Program-made: the position numbers and the translations under genes
Notes under the pieces: model-generated
Databases searched by the model: none
What the model saw: the letters and a program-made list of their open reading frames with translations, nothing else
What the model was told of the DNA's origin: nothing
Shown here: piece by piece, positions 10,001 to 24,026 of the stretch
How the letters are laid out: each line of letters starts with the position of its first letter
Position numbering within the stretch: position 1 is the first letter of the stretch
Assembly (NCBI GenBank): GCA_011033025.1
Contig: WFMF01000307.1
Location: 1 to 64,000 of the forward strand
Direction: 5' to 3'
DNA length: 64,000 nucleotides
Source: Beroe forskalii
Taxonomy: Eukaryota > Ctenophora > Nuda > Beroida > Beroidae

Positions 10001-13000
10001 ACCAAATAGTCGTCCTCAGCCTTCATCAAATGATTCGTTATGCAGCAGAATACGCAGACATTCCAACGCTAGAAGACAATGTAACTGTGCAGTGAAAGAT
10101 GGTTGGGGATGTCATTCCTTATCATACACTCCGATACTAATGCTGGATAAATACCGAGAAGAACAAGGAACTTTGAGCTGGAAAAGGGTGTTGAAACGCG
10201 TTAAAATCCTTCTCTAATCTCCTTCCTCCTCCAAGGACAAAGGGAGGAATCTTTGTAATTCATTACCGTGAATGGTTATCATTGCTTTAGTAACTGACTC
10301 TGCGTCAGCTGTAAGAAGAATCCTACCACCCTATGGTATTAGTAAAAATATTACCATGCATTCGGTAGTTTTAGGATGCATTTTCCTTTCACTCCACATA
10401 TGAATTGAAGTTAGAAGTTATATTAACGAAGCTATGCGGCTCAGAAAGACTCTAAACACAAAGACAGTAAATTAGCAAGGTAGTCGCGCAAGATAAAATA
10501 TTAATAAAAGAATAATCTACGCAAAAATTCCGCATTAATTTCATCAAATTATCCAAAGAATTAAAATTCTGCAGTGCAAGGTAGGTTCAGGGAAGAAGGC
10601 CTGGGAGGGTAATGAAACAAAACCTGAATCTGATAGTTCACACTTCACACTTAACCAGACTTCATGTGCCATGGGGGTAGCCTTCAAATGCCACAAATAC
10701 TACGTTCCATCATTGGGTAAGGGTTCCTGAATCCTCATACTTTCTCAAGGTTTCACACTTCACATTCCGTTCGACACTAATAGACGGGCCGGAAGAACCT
10801 GAAGCATTTGAGTGCGTGCGTAATTCCTGAACAATTCACTATTTTAATAACTTCCTAGCGTCCACCTTGACGTTAACGACTCGCGGAAATTCAAAATATC
10901 CGGACTTACTGGGATTGGAACGCAAAACCTTCAAAAGCTTCGGATCAATTGGCACTAACTTAAAGAATCACGCACTCAAACAAACAAACAAAGAATGACA
11001 AACTAAGCGACCCTATCTAGTGGAAAGAGATAGGACTATGTCGGCACTAAAGAAGAGTGGTGTACGTACTGAGGGCATGAAGTGGCATAGAGTGGCCCCT
11101 GAAAATAATACGGTGTGTAAAGTACACTGGACCTATCAGCTCTCATATTAGCATATTCACCATTCCTAAATCACGTGGGCAGGGTAAATAACACCCTTGA
11201 AATGGGCGGGTGTCACACAGCATATTCAACAAGAGCCGTAGTATAGTAGTATGAAATGCAGCAAAATCTAGTCCAGCTGAGCATCTCGAGATAAGATAGT
11301 TTGTAGTTATAGCGCTTCAATATATAGTATCAATTAAAAAGTGTTTGACTCACACGGATACTACGAAGATTTAAAGTTCTGTGCTCATAAAATGCGTTCT
11401 AGAACATGCACCACGTTTAATAATATCTCACAATAATAGTACTGTATCTTTTGTTAATACACATTATCGGAGCTCTGTCGCGTACCACTCATAGACGCTT
11501 TGCTCGTCACCGACTCCCCGCTCTGAAGCCTGACAGTGACGTGGAATACGAATTACTCGTGCATGTTATCTCTGTCTGATTGTCCTGAATGGACTTAAAA
11601 CGCGCTTAAACGCGGTCACGAACAGGCAGGCAACTGGAACGCGCGACAGAGCGAGAAACGTCATTGTCAGGGGTTGTTGTGGTGGTGACGGAGCAGCCAG
11701 CGACTGGTGACCACGACATGCGGAACGTAGCGAACAGAACTGTACTACTATTGATCGGATTGTTATCAGTGCGGTTGGGATGTAAACAACAACTGCTGTA
11801 GTACAAAACACTTAACAAGGACGGCAGTTCTCTTCGATACTACACACTACAATGTAGCTGCAGGTCTCGTTATTAATGGTTCCATTCTCCATATCACACA
11901 GGAGATACACACTCTCTCTCCCGTATCACTGAGCGAGCGAGCTTTTCGGTCCACAAGTCACGAATCGTATCTAGCTAAAATAACTTTGCAAAGCAGCATC
12001 ACTCCTCATATGTCAGAAGTGCCAGCATATGTTTCGTCATGATGAATATTATGTTCTACATGTAACATGCTCGTTTTGTCAGCATATGGCAGCCGTGTTA
12101 AAAACTAACTTCTACGTCATCAATTTACCACTTTAGATCTAAATAAGACAAGGATCATTCTCCCCCGCTACAAGGGTCCCAACTGCTGCTTCCCTGACAC
12201 TCATACAAGGCTCATGTATAAATATGACTGGCAAGCATAAAACGAAATGTCGCAATATCTGATAGGAGAGAGCGGGATGTAAGTTAAAAGTTTAGGCAAT
12301 AAAATGCCAGATATTCCGGTACGGTTACAGACGACAGAGGTTTCGGTAGAGTGAAACTGTGGGTGGGAGCACATCATGGACATGCTTCGCAATGTTAAGT
12401 TGGCTGCGTGGACGCGCCTACAAACGGACATGAAACAATGAAAGTCGGTGTACGGTAGCTGTAAGTTCGGATATAAACGTGAGGCCGGACAACCAATCAT
12501 AGACAGTGTAAGTGTCTATGTGGAGCCCGTTAGCTGGCTGTTTAACCAGGGAAGCCTACGAAGACACAACTAATGAAGTTCATGTTGTTACTCCGCACAG
12601 GAACATTTCAACGTTATAGCGACAATCAATCGCTTTAGACAAACGATGTGCAGAAGCGGAACTCGTGTTGAAAATTACATTAAAAGAGAACAGAATCCTC
12701 ATGTTATTCAGAATCGAGGGCGTGAGCTACACTCTTTAATCGGATAAAAATCCCATATTTGCATGAGGGCTAACGTTATGACGCATACATGCTCTTCAGA
12801 ATGCTAATATAATGTTTTGAAGCTCATGACTTGATGATTGCGCAATACAGCAATAGGATAACCCTTTTGAAGCGAATAAAACCTAAAGAAAAAGCGCAAA
12901 ACTTAAACAAATCACAAAATTATTTCATCCAAGACATTTCCTAGTTAGAGGAGCCTCCCACGATTGGTTTTACAAATTACCTTGGTAAAATCCTGTTAAA

Positions 13001-16000
13001 GGAAGGGCAGCAAAATGATAACTGGTAGAAAAATTATTTGATTGTCTCGTCACGTACTAAAACATCTTTTCACCAAAACTACCCAATATCAATGGATATT
13101 GGATAAAAATGATAAATTTTCATTGGATAATTAACGACAGGTAATTAGAAATACAAAATTATCAGTGTCTCTCTTAAAAACAGTTTCAATCATGTTCCAT
13201 AGACAACTTCAGTGAGACTTTTATTTTGGGAGAATCTTATGCATTGAGTAGATGGAAGAATTGAATAGGGACCCCACAAAAGAAGTGAAACTTAAAACTT
13301 GTGAAACATTATTTGTACTAATCATAATAAATATGAACATTAAGTATAAACGCAGTGAGCAAGCGAAGCAAAGAATGTGCGAGTCTGAACAAGTCGTATC
13401 GTGGATAACCTCTCGGAAAAACGACTTGAAAAATTCGGATGATGACACGGATAAGATGACAGGGAGACACACCGTGCGGTGACGGAAGGAGTAGGAGGCC
13501 TGTAAGCTCTCATGCTACACCAGGTGTTACGACCTGTCACCTGCCAACTCCTCCTTCTCCTCTATCGGGAGTATAGCTGCTGCCCCCACGGGGTGTCATC
13601 AGTTCAGCATGTTAATCCCTCGTAACGATCTCATCCGCAAACACACAGGCACTATTGCGGGTTAGTGTATCGGTGAGACTAAGGATGTTGTTAAAACGTG
13701 CATCTCTTATTGCTGATCCTATAGTTGTAACAAGTGTCAGGGACAGCAGTCGTTTTAATGGTCCACTGATTGACAGGACCCAGCAGGAAAAGGGATCTTA
13801 GCGTAGGGCGAAGAACTCATTAATTCATTAAGGCCCAATGTCTTCCGAGCATATCCAGCTTTTTCTGCAACTTCTGGTTTCAGAACATCAGATGTGGGTT
13901 ATTAAACTCGGTGGATCGGCATCTTTGACTGCTGCTAGTGTATTGTGTAAGCTCCGGTATGCGTCTAATCACTCAGTACTCCTTCTTAAAAGTTAGGAAT
14001 GTTACGACATACGTAAAAATCTTTTTGTCTTTTGAGCGCTTACACGCTACAATTGATGCATTATGCACCACACAATTGCAGGCTACGTCATTATCATAGT
14101 TTAGAGTGGGCAATTGATTGCGTTAAACAGGTTATCATCCATGCAAAACCATATTCACGATAATGAACCCTTTGAGTTGTTAGGTAGGTACTGGTTTGTA
14201 CCTGCTGTATAATGGGAAGCTTTCGGATAAAGGATAAAACTTGAATATCCGTGATTCTAACAATAAAAGGCAATCCTGTTGGCAAGCGAAATTGACACAT
14301 CAACAAACACGTACTAAAGAAACAACCACTGCAAAGGGTAAGGACTATAACTTCTCAGTTCTTAGGTCTCACAGCAATGGAGGATGGAAGTTTATCTCAG
14401 AAGTCCTATCATCAGTGCACTGAGCATATCACTGTAGTATACTACAGCTCAACTCAATAGTTTAACAACTGTTTTTCAGTCAATGCAAACAGATTTTAAA
14501 CTAAATACGAATATAGCAAAAATAGCTTACAAACATATATGATGAGGTCCATAAGTTTGCCGAATAGACCTGAAATCTCAAGGATCTTTAGTCAACTTAT
14601 GACCAGTGGTGCATATTACTATCATGAGGGAGGGTTAATTTCAAAACATAATATTCTCATAATAAACTATTAATTGTTATTAACGCGTACGTCAAGACCA
14701 CATCGAACAAATACATTGTCTGCACTGTCTAAAAAGAAACAAAGAAACAAACCAAAGTAAGGAGATCGATAATGCCATTCCGAAACAGTGTACTTCGTGC
14801 GATATCAACAGAACAGAGGCTGATGAGCAGTTAACGAATCAGCCCTTTCAGACTTTAAGTGTCAATCTGATAACCTAAGGTATCTGAACAAGTACAGACT
14901 AGAGGATGAAACAAATGAAATGCAATTGTGGCAGACAACAGTTCTAGGCCAACAATCAGCATACTATTATGACACCCCAAACCTCGAACACGTTGCAAAC
15001 ATACAACTGGCAGCTGACATCTTTACCATGGCTTTAGAGTTAATCTCGAGCTGAGGAGTTCCCACGCCCGGGCCAATCATTTTTGCGACTGAGTAACATC
15101 TGAAGGAAGCAGCTTCAGAAACTTCAGTGCGAAGCAAGTGACGCAGAGGGAGACGACCAAACAGGCAAGAGTCGTGAAACAATGAGCAAAGTTATAGTGA
15201 CCCAGTGAAGAAGTCACCTCCAGTCTGGGTAAACTTCAATACCAGAACGCGATATGACCTCGGATTGAGGAATTTTGTCTGCTTTTGCATCTAGACAAAC
15301 GATATGTGATTTTCCAAACGTCTAAACGGGACTAAACATCTAAACTTTTCCGATTACTACAGAAAATTTACAGCAGGAATGTACAATTTTGAAACAAACT
15401 GGATTCCATTTTTGTGCTGGTAGGTACTCTAAAAACTGAAGGAATCCTGGAAGTTATGAGGAATGCAATAAGGATATCTCTGATGAAGCAGCTGCAAGCA
15501 TGAGCACTCAATGCAATCATGGCATGACACTAGATTCCACTCAGGCACTTAATTGGCAGCCCCATGATCTGAATGCCGACTGTAGTATGCCCTGGTGCAG
15601 ATCTACCAATAACTTGGCGGAAGAAGTCTGTGAAATGGTGACTGGCGGGGGCAGATCAACCAATGACTTGACAACCCCATTGATCTGTAATTCACACCAT
15701 AAAACCCTCCCACCATTCCTCGAGATGATGCACCGGTAGTGATGATCCTTGCAGGTCGGTGATCAGATCATTGTCTAGCGCTCATAGTCTTACACACCGA
15801 GAGTTTCAACTCTATTTCTATACGCACACACTCCCGTATTGTCAAGAGGCATACACACCATTGAAAACCGCTTCTAACTGCAGCTCCCGGCGACAACTTA
15901 CTGTTTGAACAAATAAATCTGGTCAGGATTTATAGTGATCGTGGGAAATACTGAAAAATAAGGAGAATCATCACGGAGAAAGATATAACAACCATCGACA

Positions 16001-19000
16001 AAACACGAGGTCATTCGTTTACGTGTACAAAACCAAAATAATACCAGCCAAGCGCATGTAAAAGTGAAAATGCAAATTAAGTTTTAACGCTGCAAATTTA
16101 CTTAAATAAATCGTTAATTACGATGAGAGACGGTTGCAATATTCTCCTCCATAGCTTCATATATAATAGCACTCATATTCAAATTTGATATCAAGAAATG
16201 CACCTCGTGTCGACAACAGTCAAGGAATCAACTCATTTTCTGTTTTCAATCTACATTCTATCCTTATCTCAAATTAGTGCGATACACTTGGCAGGAAGTA
16301 GGAACGTTCCGAAATCAAAACAAGGATGAGAAGGCTCTGGAAGGAGAAGATGAGTTAACTGTAACAAAGTTGATTGTTTGAACTGTAACTACAGAATGCT
16401 GGATATATCTCCGGATTTATAATAACTCACTTCACTGCAGACTTCCTAGTTTGCATTCATCGTATCGGCAATGGGGAAGTCTGTGATAGGAACATGGGAA
16501 GTATTCAGAAATGAAGCATATATTATGATATCGGGATGGGTAAAATGAGGGGACATATTATTCAGAGGAGATAAGAGCGCCCGGCAAGTGAGTCCATGTA
16601 GAAATGCCAACCGAAGTGCTACAACGACTTGATGATGTGCTTGTAGGGGAGCACAACTTTTGTTACACCAAGCCATACCAAACTTGTTCTTTGCATCAGT
16701 TTATCGTCGCTTGAAGAGTCATTTTGATAGCTGAAATGATGCTATATAGTCGCCCAATAATCATCCTGGTATGCATAGGACGTTGACTCTGAGTTATCCG
16801 AAATCCAAATATAAATTGTCAGCGTTATTCCTATCATTTAGACCATGATGATCGTATTCTCAAGAAACAGAAAGGACTGAGTCACATAATGAGACCTCTA
16901 CCCTCGGAGAATTAATCCTAGTCATTACGAGAGTTCCACGACTGATTACAGCACAATTGAATGAGTGTTGGCTCGCAATACACATACTTGGACTAAGCAA
17001 CGGATCGGGAGACACGTGCCAAATACCATGCAACACCTCTAATACTACTATTACAATAATTAATGCCTTTTCACTTTTCCAGCAGTGCAACCGCCTCGAA
17101 TGCGTCTCGGAAAACGCCAACAAATCACAATTAAAGGAGGTACTGTAGATGAAAATGATACACGCTAGAAAATATGAGACAACTTTTGGTTAACAGAATG
17201 AAGATAAGGAGATGTTAGTTGAGACTTGAGGCATCAGCAGGACAGGTAACTACAATCGTAAGTACGAGCTTTCTTATGTTGCGTGTAGTGAGTGCCAGGA
17301 TTCTTGTGAAAGTTACCAATTATCACAACTCGAAAGACAGCTTACAAGGATGGAAGTTTTCAATGATGACACAACTCAAACTTTACATTGGTTCTAAGGA
17401 TGCAGGCCTGAGAGAAAATAGACCGTCACCACTCGACACCACATCAGCCGCAGCTACCAATTAGTGATCGTAGACGATTCTAATAATTATAAGATGAAAC
17501 TTCCAATTGCAATAATCCTCAGGAAATGATTTCGTTTTGATGGTTGTTGAGAACAGATCACGATGATGAAGTAAACATCCTATAATACGATTCATGTCAA
17601 TTTTAAAGAGGAGTAGAAGACGTAAAACAGCGTTGATGTGAGGACGACAAATGTTTTGATGGATCTATTATCGTACATGTTGCGTAGTAATATATGGATA
17701 GTTGGTGCAGTGACGTTGTCATCAAGGTTCAGAATGGTCAACTAATGATGTCAACACGCCTGCTACTCCATTGCGTCACAACGGCTTTGAATGGCAGTAA
17801 ACCTGATGTAGGTGAACCATGCAGTAACTCAACACCAGAACCACACAATTACCAGCAACAAGGGTTTAAATAGATATAGAATGATATGTCAACGCTACTG
17901 ACATAAAATTCAATAATTTGTCTGCCTTCAGAAACTAATTACGTTTCGGAAAGCTCAATCAATAAAACCTGCTATCAACTCATCAAGAGAGGATATACCG
18001 ACTTTATGTATAATTAAAACGGGTTTATGGAAGTAGGTAAAAGGAGTTCATGGCATTAGAATTCCACGGTATTCAGCAGAGGTGAATGCATTTCAAGATG
18101 GGTTCTGTTAAAACCAGTTCGAAGTTTGGAAAATACATATTATACCAGAGCTCATCTGCGCGCAATTAACTGTTTAAACTTTCATCCAGTTAGGTTAATG
18201 TGGTATGACGTATTCTGGTCTAGTTCAGATGGTCGTTGATATTGTCATGGGCAATGGGCAGACCATGGGAACTTTTACAGCTCTAAATTTTGCATTCAGA
18301 GCATTTCACCATTATGATAGGTACCTACTCATCTTATATGATACATCATAGTAGGGTATTGATTGAACCAGCAACAAAAACAATTAACAAATTCTGTATC
18401 GTTAAACTAAGAGGCGAATGGCGGCAAGAACTAAGAAACTAGATAAAACAAAGTTCAGGAAGAGCATTACAAGATAACATATCAACCCTGTTGTTATAAA
18501 GAGAGGAAGTATTAACCTGTCTTCTGTTTTGGAGTTTCACAGTAAAATCACAGAAACAACGACAAGGGGATATAGCTCGTATAATATCGCAGCAGAGGCA
18601 ATCTAACTACAGAGCAGCAGATAGATAGAGAAGGAAGGGAGAGAGAGAAGGATGCTCAAAGAAAGAACCAGGCACGTCAGTACACTCAGTGATCGCTCAG
18701 TGAGACCACTTGAAAAATGGCAGGAACTATAAAGAATTGGACACCGGACACAGCTAAATATTATACCGAATTCACGAAATCTGACTTGCATGCTCTTACC
18801 CTCAACAGATCGTTATCGAGAAAAGAAAGGAAAACGAGCACAAATTCAACGGAAGTAAGGAGCGATAAACTTGGTAAAACGCGTTTAGATCTATCAAATT
18901 GAGTGGTGTAGAGATTGTAAAATTATATCCCGTATAATTATATATAATTAGCATCATGAATATATCGCTCTCGTTGTGTTTTTCATGCGGTCTGAAAGTT

Positions 19001-20334
19001 AAAAGATTTCAAATTATAGCTAGCGTACGATGAACGATCAGGACATGATGATCTTGTAACAGTAACTGTTGTAGCCGCGAGAGAGAGGCCTGGGATGAGC
19101 TGCGTAATAATATTTTACAACATTTCACGATACGAGCGGTACTGGTAACAAAAGCAGCGTGTCTGCTGTGGCATTGTCAGAGCGCTGTCAGGGATCACGG
19201 TCAGGCATCCCCGCTCATTAATATGATTTGCACTACAATGACAGGGCTCAGCCACACACGGAAACCAGCTTTACGCAGCACAATTGCAGGTTATTTGAAG
19301 ATTGCCATGAATTGGAAGGACAAAGACAGCTGGGAAAACAATACCTTCGTCATGAGAACAAATACTAGAACAAAGTATTATCAATAATCGACAGCCGTAA
19401 ACCGCTACATGAATGGATAACAGAAATGTAAAGATGCACTGAAGCACTAAGAAATAGTCATAAGGTAACGAATAGATTGATGCACATAAAATGATACCTC
19501 GAGAAAACCAAACTAGAGACCTTGACAAGACGAAACCTTGACAAAATGAAAATTACAGGCTCATTAATCAGCTGCCTCGGTGCTTTAAACATGATTGAAA
19601 CGAATAGCCACACACAAAACTGTCGATTCACCGATCAATTTAGTGCTATTTTCTGCTTCAAAACAGACTCGTGAAAGATGGACGATGTGCATCTACAAGA
19701 CTGTCTGCGTTTCATATTCGTTGAGTTGTGCGTATAAAAGTAACGAAATATAAATCTTACAAATAACAGCTCTAGTAGACTCTGTATCCTGCTATATCAA
19801 CATAAGAAGTCCGGGTTCGTTGTTTTTAACAGTGCCACAAGAGTTACTTTCTCCAGAGGTTGTGAAACCCACGGTGGGGCTGGCAATGTGCCGCAATATT
19901 ATATCAATATTACACAATACAAGTTTAACAATCCAACAAAAACATAAACTCATAAAGCACTGATTTACGTATTTAAGGAGTTCATCTTTATGTAATATGT
20001 CGTTTCAAAGCATATGAAATACGGATATTACCAAGACTGCAGATCAATAATAACAAAATAGATAGAAACTGTCAAAACATAACTTCACTGAAAAACTCGC
20101 AAAAACAATTTATTGCAAATCAAGAACAATACGGATAAAAAACTGTCAAACATAAATCTTCTAGAAAACTCGATAAACCGTGATTTTTTTAATTAGTTAT
20201 GGCAAAACGGTTCATATTACATTCATATACAATTCATATACGAATTAATTTTATAAGTTTGTATATCACGTCATCATAATTTGTAATAAATTAATATTGA
20301 ATATTTATACACTTATTTAATACACTTATTAGCA
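10001..20334. other. Long stretch without a supported gene
   Basis: About 10 kb of AT-leaning DNA. All open frames are under 100 codons with no recognisable domain, and no splice-bounded exon passes inspection. One weak 39-base minus-strand candidate at 13541-13579 was rejected. If the exons at 23432-23539 and 6349-6445 belong to one gene, this stretch is intron of that gene. A GC-richer patch lies at 11600-11720. Confidence 0.45.
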
Positions 20335-22345
20335 TTATACACTGTAGTTAACAATTTTGCCTTCATTTCGCATGGATCTAAGACCTCTAATGTCAAAAAT
20401 TAAGAAGCTATTAGTCCTCCAATCGTTTTGCTCACCCTCTGACTGTAATTTTATCATAAACTTTTTTGAATTATTTTTAAAAATATTGAATGAGATGCAA
20501 CAAGCAGGTGAAAGGAAACTCTGTACCGTTCGCTGGTCGTAGTATAAAAGTGGACCTTTAAAAAACACAGAGCCTCTGAACACCTGAGTGTTGTGTTCAT
20601 TGAACCATGCTAAAAACGAGGAATTAGTCTGATCCAGTGTACTCATAGTCAAGATATCACTATTGATCGTGGTTTTAATTGAGATTGGTAACATGGACGG
20701 AAAACTTTTGGCCTTATGCATCATTGAAAGAGCTTTTCGTGCTAGTAGGAAGCCTACCGTCCTTGTAGTAGTAGTTGACATATCCCGGCATTACTGCTCT
20801 CATAGCTTTTTTCTGTGTGGTGAAAAGTTGACTTATGTTACTTTTGTTCGTAAAGCCCCAAACTAAACAGCAAAAGTTAAGATGACTCTGAACAAAACTG
20901 TGATATATCTGAAGCCTTACTTGTTCAGGAACTTTGGTTTTATCTTGTACATAATGCCAACGTATCTTGACATTTACTTCTTAGGGCCTTAATGTGAGCA
21001 GACCATGCCAATTTTCGTCAACCATCATCACTCCAAGGAAGCGAGCTTCCTGGACTCTTGATGGGGAAGTTGTTAATTTTAAGATCGGGATTTTGCAAGA
21101 TTTTATTTCTGCTGAATATCATGTAGGTTTTTGAGGTTTAGCATCAAGCCATTGCTATTTACCCATTGGAATAATTTACAGCTCAAAGTTGCTAACTTAT
21201 TTTCAATTTCAGAGACACTTTTGCCAGTAATTATACATCGTCAGCATATAGGATGAATTTGGCAAATTTGTCTATACCAGGCATGTCATTTATATATATA
21301 ATAAAGAGCAAAGGTCCCAATACTTGGGGAACACCAAAACGCACATGCTGGTTAGATGACTTTTTGTTATCTATCGCTACAAATTGTTTCCTATTGTTTA
21401 GATAACTTTTTAACCAGTCAAGGGTTTTGCCATGAATTCCATAATGGTTAAGCTTGTGGAGCAGTATATCGTGATCTACCATATCAAACGCCTTAGAGAA
21501 ATCAATAAGAAGCAGCAGATACTGCATTCTTGTTAGGAGAACTTAGCAGGGTATTTTGAGCCATTAACAAGGCATGACCGGCCTGCCCTAAAACCGTACT
21601 GTAGTTCATGCAGCGTTTTTATCAAGATAGGACATAATTCTTATGTGCATTAATTTTCATACATTTTAGAGAAAGAGCCTAAGAGTGAGATAGGTCTATA
21701 GTTAGCTACATCAGTCTTTGGCCCTTCCTTGTGTATTGGAACTACCTGCATAGCTTAAGAGATTCAGGAAATATACCTTGATCAAAGGATGCTTCGATGG
21801 TATCGGTAAGTATTTCAATAAAACTATCATCTTCGGCCGCTAATTTAGCACACTTATTTTCGTGTCCCTAGTAGACTTGTTCTTGAACTTATTAATTATG
21901 TCCCTAACTTCATGCTTCATGACTCCTAAAGTGACTATGGTATTGGACACGGAACCATTTAGATGACACCTGTAATCGTTATCTGAACCGGAATTTTCAA
22001 TTTTTTTGTTTGAGGTTGCTGGCAATATTGGTGAAATAATCGTTGAATTTTTTCGCAGATTGCTTCAGTATCATGAGTTACTTTCCGTCCTTATCAATCA
22101 ATTTCTTAATTTGGACGCGTTTATTATTCCTGTTCAGTAGTTTGTTAATCATTTGCCACTTTTCCTGCAGTTATCAGAATAGTCATCAAAATATTTTCGA
22201 TAATATTTTTGTTTGGCAATGTTTATATGTTTGTCGCAAAATTTACACATCTTTTCATATTTCGTTTTACTTTGCGCGGTAGGATTATTTACGAATTCGT
22301 AGTATAACAAATTTTTACGATTACAGGCATCCTCTAACCACTCCG
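20335..22345 (-). mobile_element. Degenerate non-LTR retrotransposon (LINE)
   Basis: Minus-strand pieces of a LINE ORF2, broken by stops and shifts. The clearest piece (21231-21527) has reverse-transcriptase landmarks in order: LIDFSKAFDMVDHDIL, a HYGIHGKTLDWLKSYLNNR segment, a FGVPQ..LGPLLFIIYIND block, and the catalytic ILYADD box followed directly by a stop. Upstream (21840-22340) are remnants of the pre-RT region (a PEWLEDACNRKNLLYYEF-like piece and DIINKFKNKST). Downstream (20335-20781) a 148-codon open frame matches the position of the region beyond the polymerase. The layout resembles jockey/CR1-type elements (inference). It is inactive and lies inside a likely intron of the minus-strand gene. 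Confidence 0.85.
21231..21527 (-). pseudogene. Reverse transcriptase domain fragment (YADD)
   Basis: Best preserved frame of the LINE above. It covers RT blocks with DFSKAFD (first catalytic Asp region), GVPQ, and YADD carrying the metal-binding Asp pair. A stop immediately after YADDV ends the frame. The canonical GVPQGSVLGP block has lost two residues (GVPQ-VLGP), a sign of decay. Confidence 0.85.
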
Positions 22346-22743
22346 GAGATATATCTCAAAGACTAGACACATGACACGACGTGTCATTACTACAGAGCTA
22401 TTTGCAGTAAACAAGTTGCAGGGATAGGAGGGGAAAACGTTTCACATTCCCTTTCCCCTGTCTCCTGCCACTCAGATTATAACACACCAAGTGTAACAGC
22501 TGAAATGTTAAATTCCCGGATTTTTGAAGTTCATATTAAAATTTGCAAGAACTACATTAAACAATATTAAAGTGTTGAGCTATAAAAACGATAATTATGA
22601 TAGAAGTAATAATAAATCTCCAGTAAGTAGTATATCTTTAGTAAGCGAGCTCTGGGAGGTAGTGGCGGGTTGTTGTTTGTTTACGTGACTAGACAGGAGT
22701 GGTGACAGCTCATCTAGGCACTGTGTTAGCTGTCTGCCCTCAG

Positions 22744-22814
22744 CAACAAAGAGCGCTTTCCATTACCCCTCTCCGATCAGTACTTTCCATCTATCCTCCT
22801 CCGGCAAGGGTAAG
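22744..22814 (+). CDS. Possible plus-strand exon, unknown
   Basis: A good pyrimidine-rich acceptor (AGCTGTCTGCCCTCAG) is followed by 71 bases ending in a consensus donor (GGTAAG|gtaaga); an alternative donor lies five bases earlier. Two frames are open to the later donor, one reading TKSAFHYPSPISTFHLSSSG, so the frame is not fixed. It lies opposite the intron of the minus-strand gene. No family recognised. It could be a non-coding exon or chance. Confidence 0.3.
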
Positions 22815-23431
22815 GTAAGACTTCCCACAGTAAGACTTGATGGTTCCACCAGCCACACAAATCTTGCCCTCGTACGCGCGCAGCTCATTTAAATTTCGCG
22901 AATGTAGCGCGCCGCGCACTAACTTACAGCATTTACAATAATACCTAGGATACGACTTACGGAGAGCACTAATAGAGGAGAGTGAAGTGCTATTACAGAT
23001 CAAGCTAAAGTCCAATCGCGTGATCTTCAGAGATAAAGCTATTGGAGATTAAGCAATTATGCCAAATATGGCAGTAATGAGATCCCAGGTTTCTAGTTTG
23101 GAGGAGATGTGTCACCATGTGTCACCTGGACAAGGTGACGAGTGGTGGTACATCGGGTTGCTAGAGACCTATAGGATACAAACATCATAAAAACATGACT
23201 TTCTACAGACACAACAGTAAACATTCAGTACAAACTAACGTATAGAAACATGATTGAGCATTTGATTATGTACATAAACGATACGCTATTCATATGTATT
23301 GGTAAAACATATATACATCTCCAGTATATATAACCAACTCCAAAACAACTATCGGTCAAAAAGCATGAGTGATTAAGGCAGGTAATTGCAAGCAAACCGA
23401 TTCGTTGTGCTCTCCGAAGACTCCGGTGCAC

Positions 23432-23539
23432 GGCAGGTTGTCGTAGAGGCGCCCCCGGCGGGCGGGCTCGGCGGCGGGCTCCTCGCCATCTAGCTGCTCG
23501 GTGGGGGGCAGCGAGGCGTCCTCCTCGTCACTTCCTCCA
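23432..23539 (-). CDS. Exon of minus-strand gene, acidic Ser/Glu-rich
   Basis: The minus-strand acceptor (CTGTCTCCCTCAG) is followed by an open frame reading SGGSDEEDASLPPTEQL, then GEEPAAEPARRGRLYDNLP. Codons are strongly G/C-ending. The incoming phase fits the two bases left by the 23-base exon at 24004-24026. The 3' limit is uncertain. A donor at CTGCC|gtgcac would leave phase 2, compatible with the exon at 6349-6445. A donor at AATCG|gtttgc would give 23398-23539. Read-through reaches a stop at 23356. SDEED is a typical casein kinase 2 motif, and the segment is probably disordered (inference). Protein family unknown. Confidence 0.65.
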
Positions 23540-24003
23540 CTGAGGGAGACAGACACACGTCATGAGCAGGGAGGAGGAGAGTTGGCAGGACAACGCCAAT
23601 AGAGGGCGGGCTGTGTCCATAACAACAACAAACCCATGGTATGGGACTTAGGCGGAAGTGACAAAAACCAACCAACCCATGAATACTATGCGACACATAT
23701 ACTGTCGTAGCCCGCATTATTTCCGTAGAATGTGAACCAAGATTGATTGAAAGCTGCTGCAAAGGATCTCCTCTTTTATCAGCAATGTGACAAAAAATAT
23801 ATTTTCAAACGGAGTACCAGCTTCAATTCAGCTGCTTCGAGTAGTGATTCTCTGATTCATAAATTGAATCATTCATCAAATCATAGGTCAACGGAAACTA
23901 TATAATGCCTCTGCCATCCACGTTTACAGAAACATTTTTTAGACATCACTGAAGTCTGAACATCATTTAAATGAAATTCAATAAAATTAACAATACAACT
24001 TAC

Positions 24004-24026
24004 CTTTCTTCATCGCTAGGATCTCC
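24004..24026 (-). CDS. 23-base exon of minus-strand gene
   Basis: The minus-strand acceptor GTTTTCAG is followed by 23 bases encoding GDPSDEE plus two bases of a Ser codon, then the strong donor GAAAG|gtaagt. It enters in phase 0 from the exon at 24737-24881 and leaves phase 2 into the next exon, giving a continuous GDPSDEESGGSDEED stretch. Because of its 23-base length, skipping it would shift the frame, so it is probably constitutive or its skipping truncates the protein. Confidence 0.7.

Noticed and set aside
10890..10925. Minus-strand donor-like CCCA|gtaagt
   Set aside because: No acceptor and no open frame of useful length upstream of it.
13541..13579. 39-base minus-strand exon (GTGGGGGCAG acceptor, GGCAG|gtgaca donor) that would link 23432-23539 to 6349-6445 in phase
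   Set aside because: It is short, the pyrimidine tract is poor, two frames are open, and the donor is weak. Phase agreement alone is not enough.
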